NCBI GenBank assembly: GCA_028873275.1
Contig: JAGWLJ010000084.1
Coordinates: 1 to 6,655 of the forward strand
From: Pseudomonadota bacterium
GTDB lineage: Bacteria > Pseudomonadota > Alphaproteobacteria > Rickettsiales > SXRF01
Reading direction: 5' to 3'
Length of the DNA stretch: 6,655 nt
The position numbers and the translations under genes were made by a program. Of this stretch, positions 1 through 6,176 are shown piece after piece (within the stretch, counting starts at the first letter, position 1; each line of letters begins with the position of its first letter). Under the pieces are notes generated by a model that did not search any database, was not told the origin of the DNA, and was given only the letters and a program-made list of their open reading frames with translations.

Positions 1-501
1 GCAATGAATGATCCGCTGACGGAATTGTTCATAATATCCGCTGATACTGCCTTCCATCTGGCCAAGGGCCTGGCGCTTCTGCGTCAGGGTTTCAGCGGCA
101 ATCAGATCGGCCAGCCCCTCGGCTTCGATCAAATCCATCTTGCCGTTTAGGAAGGCCCGCCGGGAGAATTCGCCGGGATCGGCAGGCCGCAGCCCCCGGA
201 TGTTTGCCAACACCGAGAGCATCTCGCGGATAACGGCCAGGCTGCCGTGGAGATGCAGCTCGGCCACGTCCTCGCCGGTGAAGCTCGCCGGCGCCTGAAA
301 ATACAGCGCTAGGCCGCGATCGATGATTTCGCCACCAGGAGAACGAAATACCGCATAATCCGCCTGTCGCGGTGTAAAATCCTCGCGGCCGGTCAGCTGC
401 TGCAACACCGTTATTGCCTGCGGTCCGGATAAGCGGATAATGGCGACGCCCGATTTACCAGGGGGCGTGGCGAGAGCGAAAATCGTATCGGCGCTTGACA
501 T
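1..501 (-). CDS. mnmE: tRNA uridine-5-carboxymethylaminomethyl modification GTPase MnmE, 5' part (gene runs off the left edge)
   Basis: MnmE works with MnmG to build the (carboxymethyl)aminomethyl group on the wobble uridine (U34) of certain tRNAs, using a folate-bound one-carbon unit and GTP in the cytoplasm. The 167 visible residues cover the N-terminal folate-binding, dimerising domain and the start of the helical domain. Family landmarks are ATPPGKSGVAIIRLSGP near residues 11-27, SFTGEDVAELHLHG near 73-86, and PGEFSRRAFLNGKMDL near 109-124 followed by the AEGLADLI block. The G domain and the C-terminal Cys motif lie outside the window, since the family is usually about 450 residues. The ATG at 499-501 matches the family start (MSxxDTI-type). 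I see no strong Shine-Dalgarno before it. It is divergent from the quinone oxidoreductase gene. Identity is secure from the conserved blocks; whether the rest of the gene is intact cannot be seen. Confidence 0.96.
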   Translation of the reverse strand, partial: MSSADTIFALATPPGKSGVAIIRLSGPQAITVLQQLTGREDFTPRQADYAVFRSPGGEIIDRGLALYFQAPASFTGEDVAELHLHGSLAVIREMLSVLANIRGLRPADPGEFSRRAFLNGKMDLIEAEGLADLIAAETLTQKRQALGQMEGSISGYYEQFRQRIIHC

Positions 502-562
502 GGCGATGATTAACATTCTTGATTTACGGCAAGACCTATAGCGGGAGCGGGGAGAAAGCAAG
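502..562. promoter_or_regulatory. Short divergent intergenic region between mnmE and the quinone oxidoreductase gene
   Basis: These 61 bases must hold, or overlap, the 5' control regions of both divergent genes. The clear element is GGAG at 551-554, eight bases before the rightward ATG, a good ribosome site for the oxidoreductase. For mnmE, a weak leftward pair TTGCTT (561-556) and TATAGG (540-535) with a short 15-base spacer is the best I can find. For the rightward gene, a perfect TTGACA at 495-500 overlaps the mnmE start but lacks a good -10 at normal spacing. The promoter assignments are guesses. Confidence 0.4.
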
Positions 563-1534
563 ATGCCGCAAGCCATCAGAGTTCATGCGCCGGGCGGACC
601 GGAGATGCTACGGATGGAAAATATCTCCATAATGGAACCAGGGCCGGGGGAGGTTTTGCTGCGGCAGACTGCCGTCGGAGTCAATTTTATCGATATTTAT
701 CATCGCACCGGCCTTTATAAGCTGAATTATCCCGCCGGGCTGGGGATCGAGGCGGCAGGGATTGTGGAAAAAGCCGGGGAGGGGGCGCAGTTCCGGCCGG
801 GCGACCGCGTGGCTTATTCCGGCGGGCCGGCGGGGGCATATGCAGAATACCGGACGCTTCCCGCAAAACTCCTTGTTAAACTGCCGCAGAGGATTTCCGA
901 GCAGGTAGCCGCCGCCGTCATGCTCAAGGGCCTGACCGCCCATTACCTGTTGCGGCTGACCTATAAGGTGCGGAAAGGCGATACCATCCTGATCCACGCG
1001 GCGGCGGGCGGGGTAGGGCTTCTGGTCTGCCAGTGGGCCAGGCATCTGGGTGCCACCGTCATCGGCACCGTGGGCAGCGAGGAAAAAGCGGCGCTGGCGG
1101 CAAAAAACGGCTGCGATTACCCGATTCTCTACACAAAGGAGAATTTTGCCGAGCGCGTGAAGGAGATAACGCAGGGCAGGGGAGTAGACGTGGTCTATGA
1201 TTCAGTCGGCAAAACCACCTTTATGGACTCGCTCGACTGCCTGAAGCGTTTTGGCATGCTGGTCAGCTTCGGCCAGTCATCCGGCCCGGTGCCGTCTTTC
1301 GATATATCGATCCTGTCGCAGAAAGGCTCGCTATACCTCACGCGGCCAATTCTGATGCACTATATCGATGATACCAACGCCTACCGCGTTCATGCCGCCG
1401 AATTATTCGACCTCATTGAAAAAGGCGACCTCAACGTGCATATTGCCGCCACTTATCCGCTGGCCGAAGCCGTGCAGGCGCATCGGGATTTAGAGGCCAG
1501 AAAGACAACAGGGGCGGCGGTGTTATTGCCGTAA
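563..1534 (+). CDS. qor: NADPH:quinone oxidoreductase, zeta-crystallin (Qor) type
   Basis: This is a cytoplasmic medium-chain dehydrogenase/reductase of the zinc-free quinone reductase branch, which transfers hydride from NADPH to quinones or related electrophilic carbonyl compounds. The 323 residues match the family's usual length (E. coli Qor is about 327). The N-terminal GroES-like domain holds GVNFIDIYHRTGLY (39-52). The Rossmann domain holds the nucleotide loop HAAAGGVGLLVCQWA (145-159), the AAxGGVG signature of the quinone reductase branch. VDVVYDSVGK (208-217), SFGQSSGPV (235-243) and LTRPILMHYI (259-268) are also typical. The catalytic and structural zinc cysteines of alcohol dehydrogenases are absent, as expected here. 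The start is supported by GGAG at 551-554. The last 12 bases overlap the convergent 264-residue gene. The physiological substrate cannot be told from sequence, and related enoyl reductases share this fold. Confidence 0.9.
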   Translation: MPQAIRVHAPGGPEMLRMENISIMEPGPGEVLLRQTAVGVNFIDIYHRTGLYKLNYPAGLGIEAAGIVEKAGEGAQFRPGDRVAYSGGPAGAYAEYRTLPAKLLVKLPQRISEQVAAAVMLKGLTAHYLLRLTYKVRKGDTILIHAAAGGVGLLVCQWARHLGATVIGTVGSEEKAALAAKNGCDYPILYTKENFAERVKEITQGRGVDVVYDSVGKTTFMDSLDCLKRFGMLVSFGQSSGPVPSFDISILSQKGSLYLTRPILMHYIDDTNAYRVHAAELFDLIEKGDLNVHIAATYPLAEAVQAHRDLEARKTTGAAVLLP

Positions 1535-2317
1535 AGGTTTGGACGCGGCTTGCTGGTGCTTCAGCTCGTCATCCAGCTCGTCTACGGCGCGCGCCACCTG
1601 CTCCAGCTTGATCTCCAGCCATTTTTCAGCGGCCTCGTTCAGCAGCGCCGCGCCGATGAGCAGATATTCCAATACGCCCAGATGGTGTTCCGTGCGTTCC
1701 GAAAGACGATCGAAAGGATTTTTGCTATCCTCCACAGCGTGTTCCTGGGCCGGCGGCGATTTTCCCTCCAGCCATTGAATGAAATCATAGCCTTTGCCGA
1801 GAGCCTTGAATGTGCCCTGGGAAAGCGCGTAGATGGCCGGGCCGCCCCAGCCGGCGGTTTCAAGAAAATTGCGTCTTGTCATCAAGTTAAGGCGAATTTT
1901 CTTGAAGAACTGAAGTTCCTGCGGATCGAAATGATGGAGTTTCAGCCCGTCTTCCTCGTCGAGAATTTTGACGGTTTTCTTCACATATTCCAGCACACCT
2001 TCCACGCCACGTGCTTTCAGGATTTCGCGCAGCAATCGTTTGCCCGTGTGCATTTCGGAGGAGGGGGCCAGGGCATCAATCATAGCGGCCAGCCGGCTTT
2101 CGCTAGGCGCTTGGCTATTGTCATTGGCGGGTGTGTTGATTTCAGCGGGTTGCTTCAGCAGTGCGATCATGACATCAGCCACCTGGTCCGGTTGCATGGC
2201 ACGTAGCAGCGCGGTCAGCTTTTCTCTATTGAGGCTGTGTAAGGCATCAGGACTGCCCGACAGCAGATCGCTGAGAGCAATCGCCGGATTTTTTTCTACG
2301 GGAGAAGGATCAGGCAT
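1523..2317 (-). CDS. Hypothetical protein, 264 residues, unrecognised family, with an internal twin-arginine-like motif
   Basis: I do not recognise a family. The ATG at 2315-2317 opens a hydrophilic N-terminal part with a short helical segment (about 15-58) and a Pro/Asn/Ser-rich linker containing PANDN (63-67). A charged helical middle (90-145) follows. At 146-152 lies MTRRNFL, then ETAGWGGPAIYALS, which reads like a Tat signal (S/T-R-R-x-F-L plus a mildly hydrophobic stretch) but sits deep inside the protein. Residues 213-228 (LGVLEYLLIGAALLNE) are hydrophobic, possibly an amphipathic helix or weak membrane contact. The tail from 229 (EKWLEIKLEQVARAVDELDDELKHQ) has coiled-coil character, so oligomerisation is plausible. 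No clear Shine-Dalgarno precedes the start. It lies 31 bases behind the 181-residue gene on the same strand, so it is probably the last gene of the yej transcript. Base composition resembles its neighbours. It is likely a real gene with unknown function. Confidence 0.75.
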   Translation of the reverse strand: MPDPSPVEKNPAIALSDLLSGSPDALHSLNREKLTALLRAMQPDQVADVMIALLKQPAEINTPANDNSQAPSESRLAAMIDALAPSSEMHTGKRLLREILKARGVEGVLEYVKKTVKILDEEDGLKLHHFDPQELQFFKKIRLNLMTRRNFLETAGWGGPAIYALSQGTFKALGKGYDFIQWLEGKSPPAQEHAVEDSKNPFDRLSERTEHHLGVLEYLLIGAALLNEAAEKWLEIKLEQVARAVDELDDELKHQQAASKPLRQ

Positions 2318-2348
2318 CGCGTATTTGTGCGATTATTTTAAATTTTCG

Positions 2349-2894
2349 TCAACCATTATTGATGCTATATTGACCAAGCAACCCCAGCAGCCGCTCCACA
2401 TAGCCTTTTAACTCAAAATGGTCTTCCTTGATAATGCGGGCGTAATCGGCCAGTTCCCGGTAATCGCCGCTCGTTTTGGCATCGCGCAGTAGGTCGTTGT
2501 TGTATTTGAATCCGTCGACCACTTTCTTGCATTTGTTGTAGCAGACGACGATGGCTTCGCTTAAGGCGCGATCCTTGATGCGGCCGATCAGCGCGGCGTT
2601 GGAGTTATAAATGGTGAAATAATCCTGAGTGAGGGGATAATAGAATTCGAGCGGCTTGCCGTCCGGCAATTCTTCGATGAGGTTTCCGATGCGGCGCATA
2701 TGGAATTCCCACAGGGTTTTCATCTCCACACCCAGCGCGTCGAGCAGGTTCTCGATCTCCTTTTCCTCACGCAGCCGCTCCCTGGCGTCCTGCTCGCGCA
2801 GGGCCTTGTCGGTGGCTTTAAGCGTATAATAGCCGGTAATGCCGCCGCCGATTACGGCACCGGCCAGGGCCACCAGGGCATCGGATATTTCCAT
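2349..2894 (-). CDS. Hypothetical small membrane-anchored protein, 181 residues, coupled to yejF
   Basis: No named family is recognised. Residues 4-23 form one membrane helix rich in small residues (AGAVIGGGITG at 11-21, glycine-zipper-like). A highly charged, probably coiled-coil helix follows (about 27-60, with REQDARERLREEKEIENLL). The rest is a soluble helical domain with a Tyr-rich patch (LEFYYPLTQDYFTIYNSNA, 82-100) and two cysteines (118 and 122). The likely topology is a single N-terminal anchor with a cytoplasmic or periplasmic body; the side cannot be settled, though the charged run after the helix favours the cytoplasm. The start at 2892-2894 is well supported: AAGGAG at 2906-2901 stands six bases upstream and lies inside the last two sense codons of yejF. 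This arrangement implies translational coupling to yejF and shared expression. An accessory or regulatory role for the transporter is only guilt by association. Confidence 0.82.
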   Translation of the reverse strand: MEISDALVALAGAVIGGGITGYYTLKATDKALREQDARERLREEKEIENLLDALGVEMKTLWEFHMRRIGNLIEELPDGKPLEFYYPLTQDYFTIYNSNAALIGRIKDRALSEAIVVCYNKCKKVVDGFKYNNDLLRDAKTSGDYRELADYARIIKEDHFELKGYVERLLGLLGQYSINNG

Positions 2895-2897
2895 CCC

Positions 2898-4448
2898 TTA
2901 CTCCTTCATAAACGCCGCGTCGATCAGGGCGCGAGTATAATCATGCTGCGGCGACTCGAAAATGGTTTTGGCATCGCCCTGTTCGACGACGTGGCCTCCT
3001 TTAAGCACCAGAATCCGGTGGGCGATGGCGCGCACCACGCGCAGGTCATGGCTGATGAACATCATGGCAAGCCCATATTTTTGCTGAAGATTTTTAAGAA
3101 GATCGATGATCTGCGCCTGCACGGAAAGGTCGAGCGCGCTGGTCGGCTCGTCAAGGACGACGAATTGCGGCCGCAGGATCATGGCGCGGGCGATGCTGAT
3201 GCGCTGGCGCTGGCCGCCGGAAAATTCATGCGGGTAGCGGTCTTTGATGTCGGGGGTAAGGCCGACATCGGTAAGGATGGCATCCACATCGCTTTCGCGT
3301 TCAGAGGAGGCTTTCTGCGGGAAATGTACGCGAAGGCCTTCCTCGACGATCTGGCGGATGTTCATGCGCGGATTGAGGCTGGAATAGGGATCCTGGAACA
3401 CCACCTGCATCTGCCGGCGCAGGGGGCGCAGCCGGCGTGTGTCCAGCCCCTCGATATTCTGACCCAGAAAAACAATGCGGCCTTCGCTTTGAATCAGCCG
3501 CAATAGCGCGAAGCCAAGTGTTGTCTTGCCCGATCCGGATTCACCGACTACGCCCAGCGTCGACATTTCGGGGATGCTCAGCGAGGCGTCGTCCACGGCT
3601 TTTACATAACCGGCAGTGCGCTGCAGCAGGCCTTTTTTAATGGGGAACCACACCCTCAGATTTTCAGAGGTAATCAGCAGCTTGGTATGATCCGGCGGGG
3701 GCAGGGGGGTGCCTTTGGGCTCGGAGGCCAGCAGGTGCCTGGTATAGGGATGTTTTGGCGCGTTGAATACTTCGGTTACCGTGCCCTGCTCGACGATCTC
3801 GCCCTTGCTCATCACCGCCACCCGGTCGGCGAGTTTCCGCACGATGGTCAGGTCATGGGTGATAAACAGGATGGCCATGCCCAGATCGCGCTGCAATTGC
3901 TTGAGGAGAGAAAGGATTTTGACCTGAACGGTCACGTCGACGGCGGTGGTGGGTTCATCGGCGATCAGCAGGTCGGGCCGGTTGGCAATCGCCATGGCGA
4001 TCATGACGCGCTGGCGCTCGCCGCCGGAAAGCTGGTGCGGATAAGCATTAAGCCGGTCTTTGAGATAGGAGAGGCCAACCTGGTCGAGCAGCTCCCGCAC
4101 TTGCTGCGGCGTCTGTCCCATTTCGGCAATCTGTTTTCCAATCGTATGCAGCGGGTTGAGCGCCGTCATGGGCTCCTGAAAGATCATCCCGACGCGCCTG
4201 CCGCGAATCTGCCTGAGTTGACGCTCGCCGGCGCCGATAATCTCCCGCCCGTCGAATTGGATACTGCCGGAGATAGCGGCGCTCACCGGCTGCAATCCCA
4301 GGCAGGACAGCGCCGTCAGCGACTTGCCGCTGCCGGATTCGCCGACCAGCGCCAGCATTTCTCCTTTTTCCATGGAGAAGGAAATGTTTTTGACGGCCTC
4401 AAGCGCGCCGAAGCGCAGAGAAAGATTGCCTATGGCCAGCAGGGTCAT
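2898..4448 (-). CDS. yejF: Peptide ABC transporter ATP-binding protein YejF (two fused ATPase domains)
   Basis: YejF hydrolyses ATP on the cytoplasmic face to drive the YejB-YejE channel. In E. coli, YejABEF imports peptides and the peptide-nucleotide antibiotic microcin C. The 516 residues (E. coli about 529) contain two complete ATPase domains. Domain 1 has Walker A GESGSGKS (36-43), signature LSGGERQR (140-147), Walker B LLIADEP (160-166) and switch His198. Domain 2 has Walker A GESGSGKT (302-309), signature FSGGQRQR (409-416), Walker B VVLDEP (430-435) and switch His468. Each domain ends with the oligopeptide-transporter tail: HPYTRHLLASEP near 233 and HDYTRALIDAAF near 502. All key residues are present, so both halves look active. 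The start ATG overlaps the yejE stop by four bases (ATGA, 4445-4448), a sign of tight coupling. DppD-DppF-type fusions share the layout, but the neighbouring YejE and YejB make YejF the best name. Confidence 0.95.
   Translation of the reverse strand: MTLLAIGNLSLRFGALEAVKNISFSMEKGEMLALVGESGSGKSLTALSCLGLQPVSAAISGSIQFDGREIIGAGERQLRQIRGRRVGMIFQEPMTALNPLHTIGKQIAEMGQTPQQVRELLDQVGLSYLKDRLNAYPHQLSGGERQRVMIAMAIANRPDLLIADEPTTAVDVTVQVKILSLLKQLQRDLGMAILFITHDLTIVRKLADRVAVMSKGEIVEQGTVTEVFNAPKHPYTRHLLASEPKGTPLPPPDHTKLLITSENLRVWFPIKKGLLQRTAGYVKAVDDASLSIPEMSTLGVVGESGSGKTTLGFALLRLIQSEGRIVFLGQNIEGLDTRRLRPLRRQMQVVFQDPYSSLNPRMNIRQIVEEGLRVHFPQKASSERESDVDAILTDVGLTPDIKDRYPHEFSGGQRQRISIARAMILRPQFVVLDEPTSALDLSVQAQIIDLLKNLQQKYGLAMMFISHDLRVVRAIAHRILVLKGGHVVEQGDAKTIFESPQHDYTRALIDAAFMKE
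2901..2906 (-). promoter_or_regulatory. Shine-Dalgarno of the 181-residue gene, embedded in the yejF 3' end
   Basis: On the minus strand the yejF terminal codons AAG GAG spell a near-perfect Shine-Dalgarno. They are followed by the yejF stop TAA, three bases (GGG) and the ATG of the next gene. Ribosomes ending yejF stop directly at this site, so reinitiation or coupling is likely. It also fixes the start of the downstream gene. Confidence 0.8.
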
Positions 4449-5476
4449 GGCTTGAACGCCTTTCTGGGGTCAAAGGCGTCGCGCAACGCTTCGGAAATGA
4501 AGATAATCAGCACCAGCATCAGGGCGATGGTGATGAAGCCGGTGAAGCCTAGCCAGGGCGCCTGAGGATTATTCTTGCCCTGCAATAGCAATTCGCCCAG
4601 CGAGGCCGATCCCGGCGGCAGGCCGAAGCCCAGGAAATCGAGGGTGGTCAGCGCCGTCACGCCGCCGTTCATGATGAAGGGAATATAGGTCATGGCCGAG
4701 ACCAGCGCATTGGGCAGCACGTGGCGCGCCATGATACGGCCCTCGGTGACGCCCAGCGCCCGCGCCGCTTTGACGTAATCGAAATTGCGGGCGCGCAGGA
4801 ATTCGGCGCGCACCACGCCGGTCAGGCTCATCCAGGTGAAAAGCAGCAATATGGCGAGCAACCACCAGAAATTGGGCGTGACAATGGAGGCGAGGATAAT
4901 CAGCAGGAATAATTCCGGCAGTCCCGACCAGATTTCGATGAAGCGCTGGAACAGCAGATCCGTCCAGCCGCCGAAATAGCCCTGCACCGCCCCGGCGGAT
5001 ACCCCGACAATAGAGCTGAACAGCGTCAGCAACAGCCCGAACAGCACCGAGATGCGAAAGCCGTAGATCAGCCGCGCCAGCACGTCGCGCCCCTGGTCGT
5101 CGGTGCCCAGCCAGTTTTCATGCGTGGGCGGGGAGGGGGCGGGAGTGGCCAGGTTGTAATTGATAGTGGCTACTCCGTAACGTATCGGCGGCCAGACCAT
5201 CCAGCCGTTCCTTTGGATGCGTGCCGCCAGATAGGGATCGCGGTAATCGGCCTCAGTTTCAAAGTCGCCGCCGAAGTTTTTTTCGGAATAGGTATGGAAA
5301 ACGGGAAAATACCAATGGTTTTGATATTCAAGGGCAATCGGCTTGTCATTGGCGATAACCTCCGCCAGCAGGCTGATCAGGAAAAGCGCCAGGAATATCC
5401 ACAGGGAATAAAACCCGCGCCGGTTGGCGCGGAAACGGGCGAAGCGCAGACGGGCAATGGGAGATAGAGGCTGCAT
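4445..5476 (-). CDS. yejE: Peptide ABC transporter permease YejE
   Basis: YejE is an inner-membrane permease subunit that pairs with YejB to form the peptide channel. The 343 residues match E. coli YejE (about 341). As recalled, the proteins share the start region (LSP....RFARFRxNRRGFYSLWIFL), IANDKP (41-46), NWLGTDDQGRDVLARLIYG (121-139) and the C-terminal SLGELLLQGKNN (292-303) and DAFDP (333-337). Predicted membrane segments lie near 24-42, 142-163, 185-200, 203-221, 259-282 and 312-330. The long stretch after the first segment is the periplasmic loop typical of DppC/OppC-like permeases. The EAA loop that docks on the ATPase is around 237-257 (AARALGVTEGRIMARHVLPNA region). The ATG at 5474-5476 aligns with the known start, yet no good Shine-Dalgarno precedes it. 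It overlaps yejF by four bases. Unlike the usual order, it is separated from yejB by about 700 bases and an opposing gene. Confidence 0.95.
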   Translation of the reverse strand: MQPLSPIARLRFARFRANRRGFYSLWIFLALFLISLLAEVIANDKPIALEYQNHWYFPVFHTYSEKNFGGDFETEADYRDPYLAARIQRNGWMVWPPIRYGVATINYNLATPAPSPPTHENWLGTDDQGRDVLARLIYGFRISVLFGLLLTLFSSIVGVSAGAVQGYFGGWTDLLFQRFIEIWSGLPELFLLIILASIVTPNFWWLLAILLLFTWMSLTGVVRAEFLRARNFDYVKAARALGVTEGRIMARHVLPNALVSAMTYIPFIMNGGVTALTTLDFLGFGLPPGSASLGELLLQGKNNPQAPWLGFTGFITIALMLVLIIFISEALRDAFDPRKAFKP

Positions 5477-5490
5477 ATCAAATACTTAAA

Positions 5491-5509
5491 CACGAGCACT
5501 TTGCCCGTG
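5491..5509 (-). terminator. Terminator-like hairpin just upstream of yejE
   Basis: Read on the minus strand, CACGGGC, loop AAAGT and GCTCGTG form a seven-pair stem (one G-T pair), followed by TTTAAGTATTT. This is stem plus a short, imperfect U tract in the direction of yejB to yejE, ending only 14 bases before the yejE ATG. It could act as a weak intrinsic terminator, an attenuator, or an mRNA 5' structure controlling yejE translation. The short stem and poor U run limit confidence. In the plus direction no T run follows the stem. Confidence 0.4.
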
Positions 5510-5541
5510 CCGTGACCGGATTTCAAGCAGAGATACCAAGA

Positions 5542-5570
5542 ATATTATGATGATTTATTAATGGTTTTAA
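5542..5570 (-). promoter_or_regulatory. Candidate leftward promoter for yejE
   Basis: On the minus strand TTAAAA (5570-5565) and TAATAT (5547-5542) are 17 bases apart, each matching four of six consensus positions. If used, it would give yejE-yejF and the two downstream genes their own start, about 60 bases upstream of the ATG, with the hairpin at 5509-5491 inside the leader. The region is AT-rich, so chance matches are likely. Confidence 0.25.
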
Positions 5571-5578
5571 CCTATAAT
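5550..5578 (+). promoter_or_regulatory. Probable promoter of the 191-residue gene
   Basis: A perfect -10 box TATAAT sits at 5573-5578. Seventeen bases upstream, ATGATT (5550-5555) matches three of six -35 positions. Transcription would begin near 5585, giving a leader of about 16 bases that carries GGAG at 5593-5596. The imperfect inverted repeat GGTT-TT-AACC (5563-5572) lies in the spacer and could be an operator, though it is very short. Confidence 0.5.
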
Positions 5579-5600
5579 AGTTCGAGAATTCTGGAGTGTT

Positions 5601-6176
5601 ATGGATAAATCTCCCACGGATAAAACATTGTCCCCTCCTAAATCCGGCAAGGAATCAGGTGCCAAACATCCCATGGGAGAAACCATGGATAGCAGCCTTG
5701 ATATTACGGCTGAACATAAGCCGCAGCCTGCGATGGGTAAGCTAGTAAAAACCAAACCCAAGCTAGGAATACTCGTAAGAACAAAGCCAAGACCAAAAAC
5801 CAAGCCTAAATTTAACATGGCTAGGCGAAATAAGTGGCGGGAAGATTTTAAAGAACTGGCTGCTACAGTAATTGAAAAAAACAAATTATTCCTCTTCTGC
5901 CATGAATTTGAGGTGAAGGATGGTAACGGTGAACGCCAAAAATTTCCCGAAAGGCCGAAATATTTTATATTAAGAGATGGCGAGGGAAACGTCATTGATG
6001 AAAGATTAGAAAACGCATTAATACAGCTAGAACGCATCAGAAAAATTGATGAACGAGGCAATCCTTCTTCCGGCCGGGATATCCTATTAAAGCTAATGCG
6101 AAAAGAAGCCCAAGAGCAGGAAGAAGAAAAAAGCGGGAATAACCTCTCGGATCAGGAGCCGGAAATAACCCCGTAA
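5601..6176 (+). CDS. Hypothetical charged protein, 191 residues, inserted between yejB and yejE on the opposite strand
   Basis: I do not recognise a family. The protein is very hydrophilic, with no membrane segment or signal peptide. Residues 1-45 are Ser/Pro/Lys-rich and probably disordered. Residues 48-70 are a Lys/Arg-Thr-Lys-Pro repeat (LVKTKPK, LVRTKPR, KTKPK), giving a strongly basic tract. Residues 76-170 look folded: a helix (KWREDFKELAATVIEKNK, 78-95), a strand-like LFLFCHEFEV (96-105), a further strand KYFILRDGEGNVID (120-133), and a helix (ERLENALIQLERIRKI, 134-149). The end is acidic (QEQEEEK, 171-177). The start has GGAG at 5593-5596, four bases before the ATG, behind a TATAAT box. 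GC is visibly lower than in the flanks: two 60-base stretches counted by hand, 5701-5760 and 5881-5940, gave 47% and 42%, against 68% at 4741-4800 in yejE. Codons such as ATA, CTA, TTA and AGA are frequent. The stop abuts the yejB stop with no spacer. These traits suggest acquired DNA. The basic tract could bind nucleic acid or an acidic partner, which is inference only. Confidence 0.72.
   Translation: MDKSPTDKTLSPPKSGKESGAKHPMGETMDSSLDITAEHKPQPAMGKLVKTKPKLGILVRTKPRPKTKPKFNMARRNKWREDFKELAATVIEKNKLFLFCHEFEVKDGNGERQKFPERPKYFILRDGEGNVIDERLENALIQLERIRKIDERGNPSSGRDILLKLMRKEAQEQEEEKSGNNLSDQEPEITP
5742..5810 (+). repeat. In-frame Lys/Pro repeat within the 191-residue gene
   Basis: LVKTKPK (5742-5762) recurs as LVRTKPR (5772-5792) exactly 30 bases later, then partly as KTKPK (5796-5810). 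The protein pattern is kept better than the DNA (CTA GTA AAA ACC versus CTC GTA AGA ACA), so the repeat is old or held by selection on the protein rather than a fresh slippage product. Confidence 0.6.

Noticed and set aside
495..524. Rightward TTGACA (495-500) and TTGATT (519-524) as -35 boxes for the quinone oxidoreductase gene
   Set aside because: Neither has a recognisable -10 at a 16-18 base spacing; the first overlaps the mnmE start codon and may be chance.
1550..2206. Long rightward open frames opposite the 264-residue gene
   Set aside because: They have no ribosome site and look like antisense shadows in GC-rich DNA; the leftward frame has helical, coiled-coil-like protein features and lies in the operon.
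2324..2352. Leftward promoter (TTGACG at 2352-2347) for the 264-residue gene
   Set aside because: At 17 or 18 base spacing the -10 is poor (three of six), and transcription would begin at or after the start codon.
2700..4565. Long rightward open frames opposite yejF
   Set aside because: yejF on the minus strand has two full sets of ATPase motifs; the opposite frames are Gly/His/Asp-rich shadows typical of high-GC coding DNA.
5567..6061. Leftward open frame opposite the 191-residue gene, collinear with yejB and yejE
   Set aside because: It would restore co-directionality, but it starts at a TTG with a poorly spaced ribosome site, is an unnatural Ser/Phe/Leu-rich product, and the rightward frame has a promoter, Shine-Dalgarno and a sensible charged protein composition.
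5477..6176. Insertion sequence or transposon remnant
   Set aside because: No transposase-like protein, terminal inverted repeats or target duplication could be seen at either edge.
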